DNA of 64,000 nucleotides from Methanobrevibacter sp. (GTDB lineage: Archaea; Methanobacteriota; Methanobacteria; Methanobacteriales; Methanobacteriaceae), in contig NZ_JAUNXI010000009.1 of NCBI RefSeq assembly GCF_030539875.1, positions 1-64,000 of the forward strand, read 5' to 3'. The notes beneath the pieces are model-generated. The model was not told where the DNA came from. It saw nothing but the letters and a program-made list of their open reading frames with translations, and searched no databases. Shown here piece by piece: positions 1-10,200 of this stretch (positions within the stretch are counted from its first letter, which is position 1; the number at the start of each line of letters is the position of its first letter). Made by a program: the position numbers and the translations under genes.

Positions 1-244
1 AAAATAATTTATTTTAAAAATATAGGGTAAAAAAAATATTTTAAAGCTGCATTAAAGCAGACCCATATTTAAAAATAAAAACAATTATAACAACATGATT
101 GAAAAATTAAAACCCAATCATATTAATTGAATTAGATAAAAATAACAGTTATTAACCATTAAATACAAATATATCTAAAAGCAATACGAAATAAAAGATA
201 ACATTAATAAGAAATAATATAAAAAGTAATACTAGAGTTTGAAT
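1..244. other. AT-rich spacer upstream of the first gene
   Basis: No coding region or RNA gene is visible. The stretch is almost pure A/T. An archaeal TATA-like stretch (acaaatatatct, about 165-176) could be the promoter of the phospholipid synthase gene that starts at 245. The left neighbour lies outside the window. Confidence 0.5.
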
Positions 245-940
245 ATGAAAATTGAAAACACAAAAATGAAAAGTTTCGTTGCAATATCAGATATCATATC
301 CTTATTGAACATGGCATCAGGATTTTTATCTATTATCTGTTCAATAAATCAGAATTTTGATATAGCTGCAATTCTTATGATAATTGCAATCATATTCGAC
401 TCAACAGATGGTTGGGTAGCGCGCAAAATAAATAGGCAAGATGAATTAGGTTTTGGGAAAAATATTGATTCATTGTCCGATATTGTTTCATTTGGAGTTG
501 CACCAGCAATATTTATTTACACATGTATTAACACCACCCCAGGCATTTTTCAACTAATAGTAATCCTTGTTAGCTTATTGATTGTTATTTGCGGAATTTT
601 AAGATTAACAAGATATAATGTAATTGCAGGTAAAATCGATACTCAGGATTTTATTGGATTTCCAATTCCCGGAATGTCCTTAATTATCGGATCATTTTAC
701 TTAAGCGGATTGTTTAACCCATATATTGCACTTTTATTAAGCGCCATAGTTTCATTAATTATGATAAGCAATATCAGATATCCGAAATTCGACAATATAC
801 CTATAATCGCAATATCTTGCATATTAATCCTAATATTGATTCTTCCAATTGATATTATTTTATTCAATATCAATATTCCTGCAACAATATTACTGTTATT
901 CTGCTTATACTACCTAATAGTTAATTTAATTAAAAAATAA
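245..940 (+). CDS. pssA: CDP-alcohol phosphatidyltransferase, probable archaetidylserine synthase
   Basis: Membrane enzyme of about 231 residues that moves an alcohol headgroup, probably L-serine, onto a CDP-activated archaeal lipid. The family signature is visible near residues 55-80: DSTDGWVAR, then GKNIDSLSDIVSFG. This has the Asp and Gly residues that bind the CDP diphosphate and metal, although the spacing after AR is two residues longer than the common bacterial pattern. Several hydrophobic segments follow, as expected for a six-helix protein. A TTG lies six bases upstream, but the ATG at 245 is preferred. The gene is followed after 63 bases by the membrane protein at 1004. Serine rather than another alcohol is inferred from the SLSD..SFG wording typical of PssA proteins. 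Confidence 0.8.
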   Translation: MKIENTKMKSFVAISDIISLLNMASGFLSIICSINQNFDIAAILMIIAIIFDSTDGWVARKINRQDELGFGKNIDSLSDIVSFGVAPAIFIYTCINTTPGIFQLIVILVSLLIVICGILRLTRYNVIAGKIDTQDFIGFPIPGMSLIIGSFYLSGLFNPYIALLLSAIVSLIMISNIRYPKFDNIPIIAISCILILILILPIDIILFNINIPATILLLFCLYYLIVNLIKK

Positions 941-1003
941 GCAATATTGCAATATAATTAACTTATCCATCTAAATTTATTCAGAAAATTAGGAGTATGA
1001 ATA

Positions 1004-2170
1004 ATGAATAATAAAAAACCAAGAGATCCATTAAATCCAAAAGGGTTTGATACAAAAGAATTAAAGAATCAGCTTTTAAAAGATTATCCTAAACCCAATA
1101 AGAAAAATGATGAACTAACCCCTCTTAAAAAATTGAATCATAAAATCGGAGTTTATTTAAGCCCAAATTCTGTTGAAATATCTGAGGATGAAAAAAAGAA
1201 AAAAATAGGTATAATAATCACAACACTGATTTTGATAACATTGATTACCTCATCTTACTATTTTCTAATTTATGAACCTGCACAACAAGAATTAACACTT
1301 GCAAAAACAGCAAAGCTCAATGAATTGCATGAACTATATTCAGGTGCGTTAACTACCTCCCCAAACTCCTTTTTATTGGAAAATCAAATTAATGATGCTA
1401 AAAGTCCTGAAGAAATCAATCAGATAAACATAATGTCGCCGGCAACAAAAGACTGGCAATCATTTCATAAGAAATCCATTTATACAAACCAAGACAAATA
1501 CAACAGAACCATGGCCACATACTCCAATGAAAGTAAAAACATTATTCTGCCAACAGCAAAAGCCATAAAAATTGTAAATGAAAATAATGCAGAAGTTTTA
1601 TCAAAAATCAGATTCGAAGAACCAAACACCGTTTCTGTTCCTATTTTAATTTCAAGACTTCAGGCGGGAGCAGGGCTTGTTAATGTTGGCAGCATTGTGG
1701 ATATCTACACAAACAACAATCAAACAAACGAAAGTTATAATCCTAATAATACCAGTCCGGATATAAGCGGATGTACTGTTTTAGCCATAATGAGATATGA
1801 AGATAATGGAGAAATCGAATCAGAATATTCTAAATCAAATACTGTTGTTAAAGGAAATATAACTAATCCAAAGGAAAATACAAAAACGTTTTCATCAGAC
1901 GTGCTCGAACTGATTAAAGGATCAATCATTAACGGTTATGATGAAGAAGAAACATTCGAAATGCTTAAAAATTATGGAGTGAAATTGTCAAATTATGAAA
2001 GGCAGATAAATCTGGGGGATTTAAACGCCCAATATATGCTTTTAATTGAAACACCGCAAGATAAAGTAAATTATGTCATAAATAATATGGAAAATATTGT
2101 CTTAACCATTCCAACAGCAAAAGCACCAGATTGGATGATAAACGAAATAAGTTCAACATACCAAAATTAA
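1004..2170 (+). CDS. Membrane protein with CpaB/SAF-like extracellular part (DUF515-like)
   Basis: A 388-residue protein with a charged cytoplasmic N-terminus, a single membrane helix at about residues 68-90, and a long outer part. It resembles the methanogen DUF515 proteins, as far as I can tell by eye. The stretch around residues 210-240 (PILISRLQAGAGLVNVGSIV followed by DIY) resembles the SAF/RcpC part of CpaB-type pilus assembly proteins, which typically read V-x-G-x-x-x-P-G-D-x-V-D-V. The C-terminal YMLLIETPQDKVNYVINN also resembles the end of CpaB. GGAG at 992-995 lies eight bases before the ATG. A sortase gene follows after 36 bases, so the pair may act together at the surface. Function is unknown. 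Confidence 0.6.
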   Translation: MNNKKPRDPLNPKGFDTKELKNQLLKDYPKPNKKNDELTPLKKLNHKIGVYLSPNSVEISEDEKKKKIGIIITTLILITLITSSYYFLIYEPAQQELTLAKTAKLNELHELYSGALTTSPNSFLLENQINDAKSPEEINQINIMSPATKDWQSFHKKSIYTNQDKYNRTMATYSNESKNIILPTAKAIKIVNENNAEVLSKIRFEEPNTVSVPILISRLQAGAGLVNVGSIVDIYTNNNQTNESYNPNNTSPDISGCTVLAIMRYEDNGEIESEYSKSNTVVKGNITNPKENTKTFSSDVLELIKGSIINGYDEEETFEMLKNYGVKLSNYERQINLGDLNAQYMLLIETPQDKVNYVINNMENIVLTIPTAKAPDWMINEISSTYQN

Positions 2171-2206
2171 GAAAAGTATAATAATAGATTTGACAAAAGT
2201 GATACT

Positions 2207-2923
2207 ATGAACAAACCGAGTATTTCAACTATAATCGTTATTATTTGCATAATAATAATCGGATTATATGCAATGGGAGAAGTGAATTATTTTTCATCGA
2301 AAATAGTAGTGGAAAGAAATATGGACTCCCCAGTTATTGCAATACCTAATATTGGAGTAAATGAAAAAATTAATAACATATCTCTAAATCAGGGCGTTTT
2401 AATCGACCCAGGAGATAGTGTTCCAACAGACCCTATTGTATTATTTGGACATAGAACTCTTCAAGGATCGCCGTTTTTAAGATTAAATGAACTTTCAATT
2501 GGAGATACGATGCTATTAGAATGGCCAGGCGTTGGGGAATTCAATTACACAGTTACAAACACGACTATTGTTCCCGCTACTTATTCAGGAGCATTAAATA
2601 AAAGCAATACATTGTATCTAATAACCTGTGATCCAATCGGCTCAACAGAAAATAGACTAATCGTTGAAGGAGATTTGACAAGCCAAAATGACATAAATAC
2701 TAAAATTATTAAAGACAATCCTCAAGAATCAAATGCGATTTTAATATCATTAGGATTTTTAATAATCGGAATAATATTTGGTATTTTTTATCCTAAAGAA
2801 AATAGGATATACATATTAGCTACTGTTTTAATAATCTCAGCAATACTGTTCTACTTCTGCATCAATCCGATTCCATCAGAATTAATTTATGAAAAAATAA
2901 TATTTTTAAATGGAGGGATTTAA
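2207..2923 (+). CDS. Archaeal sortase (class E/D-like transpeptidase) with extra C-terminal membrane helices
   Basis: Sortases are surface cysteine transpeptidases that cut a sorting signal and join the protein to another molecule. This 238-residue protein has an N-terminal membrane helix (about 5-24) and the full catalytic set: His82 in LFGHRTLQG, Cys141 in LITCDP and Arg150 in NRLIVEG. Two further hydrophobic segments at about 178-196 and 202-220 would anchor the C-terminus. The stop overlaps the mptD start by one base (2923). No LPxTG-like motif was found in the three adhesin-like proteins of the window, so the substrate is unknown. The adjoining CpaB-like gene is a candidate partner. Confidence 0.82.
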   Translation: MNKPSISTIIVIICIIIIGLYAMGEVNYFSSKIVVERNMDSPVIAIPNIGVNEKINNISLNQGVLIDPGDSVPTDPIVLFGHRTLQGSPFLRLNELSIGDTMLLEWPGVGEFNYTVTNTTIVPATYSGALNKSNTLYLITCDPIGSTENRLIVEGDLTSQNDINTKIIKDNPQESNAILISLGFLIIGIIFGIFYPKENRIYILATVLIISAILFYFCINPIPSELIYEKIIFLNGGI

Positions 2924-3297
2924 TGGACGTGGATAAAAAGTATTTTTCAAACATAACCACAAGGGAAAGAGCAATATTTGAAGGTGCAATTAGCATGGGC
3001 GCTTTATTCCACCAGTTTGTAGGAACTCCCGTCAATAAACATACAAAAGATAGTTTAGAGAAATGTATGGAAGAATCTTTAAATCTGCAACCTGCGATTG
3101 AAGATGTTGATGTTAAAATCAGATTTGACAAACTTGAAGAATCAATGAGCGAATTTGATTATACCTCACTTACCGGAGACATGTTAGATGTTAGAATATA
3201 TACAAAATTAGAAAATGTTGAAGCGGTAATCAGAATTGAATTTGTTGAACAGCTCAATTATCCTTTAATGTATGTTGAAAACATAAAAGAAGATTGA
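2923..3297 (+). CDS. mptD: Archaeal dihydroneopterin aldolase MptD
   Basis: This 124-residue protein matches the archaeal dihydroneopterin aldolase family (PF04038), which splits 7,8-dihydroneopterin to 6-hydroxymethyl-dihydropterin on the way to tetrahydromethanopterin. The typical start with RERAIFEGAISMGALFHQFV near residues 14-33, then GTPV, is present, and the length fits. The family has no sequence similarity to bacterial FolB. A strong GGAGGG lies just before the start, and translation is probably coupled to the sortase gene by the shared base. MptA, which acts earlier in the same pathway, is at 50.9 kb. The mfnA gene converges from the right with only three bases between the stops. 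Confidence 0.85.
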   Translation: MDVDKKYFSNITTRERAIFEGAISMGALFHQFVGTPVNKHTKDSLEKCMEESLNLQPAIEDVDVKIRFDKLEESMSEFDYTSLTGDMLDVRIYTKLENVEAVIRIEFVEQLNYPLMYVENIKED

Positions 3298-3300
3298 AAG

Positions 3301-4458
3301 TTAATATATTTCTTTTAAATCTTCTAATAATTCTTTTAAATGATTTAATTTTAAATGATTCATCAATACAACCCTGATGGCCACTGGGCATTTGGCAACA
3401 GAAACTTTCCAACCTAAATTTTCCAGTTTATCTGCAAGTTCATTGGTTTTCATATCAGGATGATTAAATGCGACAATGTTTAATTCAGGTTCACAAATTA
3501 CATCATAACCTATTTTTTCCAGATTCTCTTTGAAAAATTTGGTATTTTCCATTATGTTTTTAATTAAATTACAATATCCTTTTTTTCCATAATATTTCAT
3601 GATTGCATAAGTGGCAGCAGAAGATGCACCCAAGCGTGTTCCGACAATAGTTGACTGAGTTTTAACAGTTAAATAAGGAGAATCAATAGCCATAACATCC
3701 AAATATTCCTTTTCTCTAAAAAGAATTCCGCCGGCAGGTATTGGAGCCAATCCCATTTTATGAGGATCAACAGTGATAGAACAAACACCCGGTAATGAAA
3801 AATCGAAAACAGGCAACTCATGACCCATTTCTCTTAAAAATGGAATTGAAAACCCTCCAAAAGCAGCATCAACATGGAAATATATGTTATTATCAAGAGC
3901 AATCTTTGAAATTTCCCCAATAGGATCTACCAAGCCCAATTCAGTAGTTCCAGCAATAGCCACAATAGCAACAGTCTTATCCGAAATTAAATTTTTTACA
4001 GAATCCACATCAGTTTTATAATTATCATCAAGATTTGCTTCAACAATTTTTAAATTTAACATGTCTGCAGCTTTTTTAAAAGAAAAATGAGCAGAGGACG
4101 GAATAATAATTTCACCATCAACAATTCCCTTATATTTTCTTGCATGGTTTCTTGCAGCCCTTATTGCCATAATATTGGCTTCAGTACCTCCAGTTACAAT
4201 ATGTCCGTATGGCTTTTTGATAGATAAGAATTCGCCTATAGATTCTATAACTTTATCTTCAATTATTTTTGTTCCTTCAAAAAGACCCGGATCGCCCAGA
4301 TTTGTATCTAAAAAGTTACAGTAAACTTCTTTTGAAAAAGGATGAGCTTCAGTACACATTGACCCTAGAATTCTACCGTCTGAATAGTCATGGTCTAATT
4401 TGTGAAACTCCTCCAACTCTTTTAAAATATCCTCTTTATCTATCGGTTTTTCATCCAT
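3301..4458 (-). CDS. mfnA: L-tyrosine/L-aspartate decarboxylase MfnA
   Basis: PLP-dependent group II decarboxylase of 385 residues. In methanogens it makes tyramine for methanofuran, and the same family can make beta-alanine from aspartate for coenzyme A. The PLP lysine sits in ITVDPHKMG. Other family marks are [16 protein letters not shown] for cofactor phosphate binding, and HVDAAFGGF with the Asp that pairs with the pyridine nitrogen. Length is typical for archaeal MfnA. The start is preceded by AGGTC. The gene lies 62 bases downstream of ppsA on the same strand, with an A/T tract between them that looks like a ppsA terminator, so it may be transcribed partly separately. Confidence 0.9.
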   Translation of the reverse strand: MDEKPIDKEDILKELEEFHKLDHDYSDGRILGSMCTEAHPFSKEVYCNFLDTNLGDPGLFEGTKIIEDKVIESIGEFLSIKKPYGHIVTGGTEANIMAIRAARNHARKYKGIVDGEIIIPSSAHFSFKKAADMLNLKIVEANLDDNYKTDVDSVKNLISDKTVAIVAIAGTTELGLVDPIGEISKIALDNNIYFHVDAAFGGFSIPFLREMGHELPVFDFSLPGVCSITVDPHKMGLAPIPAGGILFREKEYLDVMAIDSPYLTVKTQSTIVGTRLGASSAATYAIMKYYGKKGYCNLIKNIMENTKFFKENLEKIGYDVICEPELNIVAFNHPDMKTNELADKLENLGWKVSVAKCPVAIRVVLMNHLKLNHLKELLEDLKEIY

Positions 4459-4484
4459 AAAATGACCTGATTTAAAATTATTAA

Positions 4485-4515
4485 TAAAAATAAAAAAAAA
4501 AGAAAAAAAGAAAAT
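4485..4515 (-). terminator. Poly-T tract after ppsA
   Basis: Read on the minus strand, the end of ppsA runs at once into about 30 bases that are almost all T, with scattered C and A. A T-rich tract is the basic archaeal termination signal. No strong hairpin precedes it. Confidence 0.5.
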
Positions 4516-4520
4516 TATTC

Positions 4521-6791
4521 TTAACGTTTACGTGCAGCGTCGAGAATAATCTTTTGTTCGGCTCTGGCAACAGTTTTTCTAACTTCTGCAATTGCATCAG
4601 TATTTGAAGATACACTTGTAATTCCGAATTCAACAAGTTTTTCAACAATGTGAGGTACACTGCCCGCTTGACCACAAATACTGCATGTAACTCCTGCTTC
4701 AGCACATTTTCTGATTGTTCTTTCAATCAATTTCATTACTGCAGGATGTTCTTCAGTATAGTGCTTTGCAACATACTCATTGTTTCTGTCAACTGCAAGA
4801 GTATATTGAGTCAAATCATTGGTTCCTAAACTTACAAAGTCTATTCCCACATCAATATAATCTTCAATAGTTAATGCAGCTGCCGGAATTTCAACCATCA
4901 TACCAAAGTCCACATCTTTGTGAGGTTCAAATCCTACTTCAGAACAAAGTTCTTTTGCCTGTTTGAGTTCTTCAGGGCTTTGTGATAATGGAATCATAAT
5001 TCCAATGTTGGTATATCCCTGTTCATGTAATTTTTTAATAGCTCTAAATTCACATTTGAGAATTTCAGGTTGATCAAGTTCTCTTCTGATTCCCCTCCAA
5101 CCAAGCATAGGATTGTGCTCTTCAGGTTCGTTGTCTCCACCATCTAATGTGATAAATTCATCAGTAGGAGCGTCTAAAGTTCTGTACCATACAGGTTTTG
5201 GATAGAATTCATCTGCTACAATTTTAACATTATCTGCAATAGTGTCAATTAGTTCATCTTCTCTTCCATCAGCAACGAATTTGCCAGGGTGAATACCTGT
5301 AGTTAACATTAAGTGTTCAGTTCTAAGTAAACCTACACCATCTGCACCGGTTGCAGCTGCTTTTGCCGCTGCTTCAGGCATACTTACATTAGCCTTAACT
5401 TCAGTAACAGTAATAATTGGAGCTGCTTCAACATTAGCAACAGCTTGAGGTGCTTCTTCTTTAATTTGAGAAATTCCTTCAAATACCAATCCTTTTTTAC
5501 CGTCAACAGTTACACCAGCATTTTCTTCTAAAACAGATGTAGCATCACCGGTACCTACAACACATGGAATTCCAAGTTCACGGGAAATAATGGATGCATG
5601 ACAAGTAACTCCCCCTTCATCAGTAACAATTCCGCTTGCTCTTTTCATAGCAGGGACCATATCCGGAGTTGTCATAGTGGTAACCATGATGTCGCCGTCT
5701 TTAATTTTATCTAGTTCGTCAACATCCAAGATAACTTTAACATTGCCTGATGCCATACCAGGACTTGCGCCAAGACCTCTTACTAAAACTTCACCAGCTT
5801 CAGAATTAGAATCAGCACCATCTTCTGTTACATCTCCCAGGGTAGTGATAGGTCTTGCTTGTAACAAGAATAACACATCTTTTTCAAATGCCCATTCAGT
5901 ATCCATTGGTTCACCGTAATGTGCTTGAATTTTTTTACCCATTTCTGTTAATTCAATGAGCTCATCATCAGATAAAACTCTTTCATTCCTCATATCTTCA
6001 GGAACATCAACTTTAACACTGGTTTCATTCTCATCATTGATATACATGACTTTTTTATCACTTACAGTGGCATTGATGATTTCATTATTTTTCTTATCGA
6101 CCTGATAATTATCCGGAGTTACATCACCAGACACAACAGCTTCTCCAAGACCCCATGATCCTTCGATTAAAGCTATTTCTTCACCAGTGGACGGATTTAC
6201 AGTAAACATTACCCCTGCCTTATCTGCATTAGCCATTTTTTGAACAACCACTGCAATTAAAACTTTAGAATGTTCAAAATCGTTTTCTTCTCTGTAAAAT
6301 ATAGCTCTTGCTTCAAATAATGATGCCCAACACTTTCTTACATATTCCAATACTGAATCAGTACCTGAAACATATAAATAAGTGTCCTGTTGACCTGCAA
6401 ATGAAGCTTCAGGCAAATCTTCTGCAGTAGCTGAAGATCTAATGGCCACTTCAACATCATCTTCACCAAATCTTTGACAAAGCTGATTATAAGCTTCAGT
6501 GATGACTAAAACCATATCATCTGGAATAGGAACTTCATTAATAATAGCTTTAATCTCTTCAGATGCGGCTTGAAGAGCTTTAGTATCATTAATATCAATT
6601 TCATCAAGAATACTTAAAACTTTATCATTAGTTCCAGTTTCAACCATGAATTTTTCGTAAGTTTGTGCAGTTACTACAAAACCTGGAGGTACTGGAATAC
6701 CTGCTTGAGTTAATTCACCCAAATTTGCGCCCTTTCCGCCTGCGATTGGAATATCGGACTTGTTTAAATCCTCAAATTTTTTAACATACAT
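4521..6791 (-). CDS. ppsA: Phosphoenolpyruvate synthase
   Basis: Makes PEP from pyruvate and ATP, giving AMP and phosphate, and so feeds gluconeogenesis in autotrophs. The 756-residue length is normal. The domain order is standard: an N-terminal ATP-grasp domain ([20 protein letters not shown] near residue 19, later [20 protein letters not shown]), the swivelling phosphohistidine domain with the catalytic His in [20 protein letters not shown], and the C-terminal PEP/pyruvate barrel with [16 protein letters not shown] and [11 protein letters not shown]. The ATG at 6791 is chosen because it begins the conserved MYVKKFEDL and is preceded by GAGGTT. An ATG 14 codons upstream is unlikely. No missing catalytic residue was noticed. 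Confidence 0.95.
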   Translation of the reverse strand: MYVKKFEDLNKSDIPIAGGKGANLGELTQAGIPVPPGFVVTAQTYEKFMVETGTNDKVLSILDEIDINDTKALQAASEEIKAIINEVPIPDDMVLVITEAYNQLCQRFGEDDVEVAIRSSATAEDLPEASFAGQQDTYLYVSGTDSVLEYVRKCWASLFEARAIFYREENDFEHSKVLIAVVVQKMANADKAGVMFTVNPSTGEEIALIEGSWGLGEAVVSGDVTPDNYQVDKKNNEIINATVSDKKVMYINDENETSVKVDVPEDMRNERVLSDDELIELTEMGKKIQAHYGEPMDTEWAFEKDVLFLLQARPITTLGDVTEDGADSNSEAGEVLVRGLGASPGMASGNVKVILDVDELDKIKDGDIMVTTMTTPDMVPAMKRASGIVTDEGGVTCHASIISRELGIPCVVGTGDATSVLEENAGVTVDGKKGLVFEGISQIKEEAPQAVANVEAAPIITVTEVKANVSMPEAAAKAAATGADGVGLLRTEHLMLTTGIHPGKFVADGREDELIDTIADNVKIVADEFYPKPVWYRTLDAPTDEFITLDGGDNEPEEHNPMLGWRGIRRELDQPEILKCEFRAIKKLHEQGYTNIGIMIPLSQSPEELKQAKELCSEVGFEPHKDVDFGMMVEIPAAALTIEDYIDVGIDFVSLGTNDLTQYTLAVDRNNEYVAKHYTEEHPAVMKLIERTIRKCAEAGVTCSICGQAGSVPHIVEKLVEFGITSVSSNTDAIAEVRKTVARAEQKIILDAARKR

Positions 6792-7237
6792 GAAATATAA
6801 CCTCTTGGCTTTAAATATTAATACATTGACCAATATGGAATAAAAAACCTATAGCCAATATTATATAATAATATAAAATTTAAAGTTTAAATATTTAATC
6901 ATAATTAGAAAAACTCCTTAAAAAAACAGCAAAACATATAAAAAAAAGTAATAAAAACACCACAAACTGCCCTCCAAAATAAGCGCCAAAAACACGTATA
7001 TGCTCTTAAAATAAAATATAAGTTATATATTAAACCATATACCCATAATAATTATTGAATTTATAAAATACACTTTAAAATACCTTAAAAGAATAAATAA
7101 AGCAATAATTAAGTAATAATTTACAAAGATTTAAATAAGTAATAAAACTAACATTAAATGTGTATTAACTATTTTTTTTATCATATTATTTTAAATAATA
7201 TGATTAATTAAAAAAATAATACTTTTGGAGAATTAAA
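6792..7237. other. Divergent spacer between ppsA and the first adhesin gene
   Basis: About 450 bases without a gene. It must hold the ppsA promoter (minus strand, within about 6845-6890, where ttatataataatataa occurs) and the adhesin promoter. On the plus strand a TATA-like tttaaataa at about 7130-7138 would put the start of transcription near 7160. A short less AT-rich patch at about 6960-7000 has no recognised meaning. The adhesin leader carries a near-perfect palindrome at 7180-7204, annotated separately. Confidence 0.55.
7180..7204 (+). promoter_or_regulatory. 25-base palindrome in the leader of the first adhesin gene
   Basis: Arms ATCATATTATT (7180-7190) and AATAATATGAT (7194-7204) are perfect inverted repeats around a three-base centre. 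It lies 33 bases before the adhesin start, probably within the transcribed leader, and is preceded by a run of T. It could be an operator, an RNA hairpin that attenuates expression, or chance symmetry in A/T DNA. The two C:G-type positions at the ends match, which slightly favours a real site. Confidence 0.45.
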
Positions 7238-10200
7238 ATGAATACGAAACTTAAAAAATCAATAATTGTACTGATGGTTTTTTTTGTTCTAATCATATCA
7301 ATAGGACCAATATCCGCAACTGCCGACCTTTCAACAAAGGAAATGTTGGCAAGTAATGACAATATTGGCCTTAATGATAATCTAAAAGAATCATCAACAG
7401 ACACACTTTCTTCAAATGAAAAAACATTTACAGATTTAAATACTGAAATAAATAATAATAATGAAGTCAATTTAGAAGCTGATTATGTTTATTCTTCAGG
7501 AGATAGTTTTAACAACGGAATTCAGATTAATAAAGAAGTAACAATAAACGGACATGGACATACAGTAAATCCAAATGGAAATCTATTGTTTGATATAGGA
7601 ACTGATGGATTATTAACCTTAAATGACATGACCATTGTGAACACATATTCTAGTCCAAACCCCATGATTAAAAATGGAGGAACATTAATATTAAATAATG
7701 TAACATTTACTGTTGAAAGACGCATATTATCATCATTTACAAGTGGTTCCAAATACATCACAATTGAAAATGATGGAATAATGAATGTGGAAAATTGTAC
7801 ATTTAAAGATTCATATATCCACAGTGATGCAATAACAAGTACCACAAAACAACTTTCAATATATGGATTAATTTACAATACAAACACAATAACTATAAAA
7901 AATACAATTTTTGAAAATAATAAACTTTACAACCCTTCAACCGACAAGATGGGAAAAACAATCGACATCTGTGCAATATTACATAACAAAAATAATATGT
8001 CATTAGACAATATAACCATAAAAAATACAAATGTAAGTTATGTGGCAGCATCAGGTAACCATTTTGAAGGAATTATTTTTAATGAAAAAGGCACATTAAC
8101 AATTAATAGGAGTACAATTGTAAATAATTCAATAATTTTCCCAAATACCAAGAATATCTATCTAAAAGGAATAATTTACAGTGAATCTTCTGACAGTATC
8201 CTAAATGTATCCAATACAATTATTGCTGACAATACCAATTTGCAAATGACCGATTCAAAACCAATGGTTGAATATAAAGGCACAGCTAATTTAAATAGCA
8301 ATTATTGGGGTACGAATACTCCAAATTTCAAAAATTTAATTACAGGTACTGAACCAACAAACTACATCAACATTACATTCAATCCTTCAGAAGTAACTGC
8401 AGGTGAAGAAAAAGTGTTTGATATTACTTTTAGTTTGAATGATGAGATTGTGACCGCAATACCAACATACAACATTACAATAAGGTCAGATAAAACCGGA
8501 ACCAAAATTGTTAAAATTGAAAACGGAATCGGACACTATAATTACATTTCAAATACACCAGGTAACGATACAATACATATTCAAGATAATGAATATACTA
8601 TCACAACCACAATGAGTCAATCCGGAACATTTACCGATTTAAATGAATTAATCAGTAAAAACAGTGAAATTGAATTAACAAAAGATTATACATTTGATGA
8701 AACTACAGATTCCGCATTACAAACTGGAATTCAAATCGATAAAGAAGTAACAATTAACGGTAACGGATACACTATCAACAGTACTGATCTTGCCAGATTA
8801 TTCAATATTGGAACTGCTGGAAAATTAACTTTAAAAAATATTACATTAATAACCAACAATGTAGTCACCAGCAGTGCAACAAGCAATGCGAATATTTTAA
8901 ATAAAGGTGAACTCAATTTTGATGGAGTCATATTTACAAGCCAAAGAATTTGGACCACTGGAACAGTTATTGCTTCTGCAATATTCAACTATGATGATAA
9001 TTCAAAAATGAGCATTAACAATAGTATTTTTAAGGATTCACTTGTTAACTACACTTCAACAACTGAAACTTTAAACCCTTATGGATTAATATACAATAAA
9101 GGAAGTTTATCTATAAATAATACCATATTCAGAAATAACGGAATTTATTCAACTGGAAAAGCCCTGAGTAGTCAAAATGGTGGATTAATCTATGATGCAG
9201 GTAATTCATTAGTAATAGAAAATACCCAAATCGAAAAGAACTTTGTAAAACATAACACAACTGGAAATGCAATATCTGTATTATACGGTTTAATTTATGT
9301 TCAAGGAAAAACTGTTACAATAAACAACTGTAACTTTAAAGAAAACAATATATCAACCATCTCAGAAAATGCTAATGCAAATGCATTTGGTGTTATTTGT
9401 ATGAAAGGCGGAGAGCTAAATATTGCCAATTCCAAATTTATTAAAAATAATGCAAAAACCGGATCTGCAATAAGCACATATTTAACTGCAACTACAATCA
9501 ACTCAAACAATAACATATTTGAAGAGAACACCGCAACAAATGGAGGATCAATTTATATTTATCATAATTCTATTTTAAACAGCGAAAATGATATTTATAA
9601 AAAGAATGCTGCGGAAAATGGTGGAGCTATCTATGTTAAAACATCAAACTCAAACATTGGAGAAATATCTGTTAAAAACTCTATTTTTGAAGAAAATGGT
9701 GCAAATATAGGTTCTGCGATTTACAGTTCAAACAAGACAAATGTAAATAATAACTACTGGGGAAATAATAACCCTAAATTTGAAATTTTAATTACAAATG
9801 GAATTAATAGTCAAACACCAAACAATCATGCCATACTTGTAATTGAAGGAGATTCAGAAATCATTCCAGAATATACAAAAACATATTCTGTTAGATTTAA
9901 AACAAATGATACAAATGACCTTTCTAAATTGCCAGATTACAAGGTTAACTTAACTGCAACCAATAAATTATCTGATGAAAATATTACCATCAAAGGAGCA
10001 TCTGCTTCATTCAATTATACTTCAACATTAGATGAAATTACAGACATCATCAAAGTTTCTGTTAATTCAAATGAATTAGCTACTTTTGAAGTTACTGTTA
10101 AAGAAGATGCAAATGCAAAAGGAACATTTAAAGAATTAGATAGAATTATTAGAAAATCAACAGATGAAATTAATTTAATTAAAGATTATTCATTTGATGC

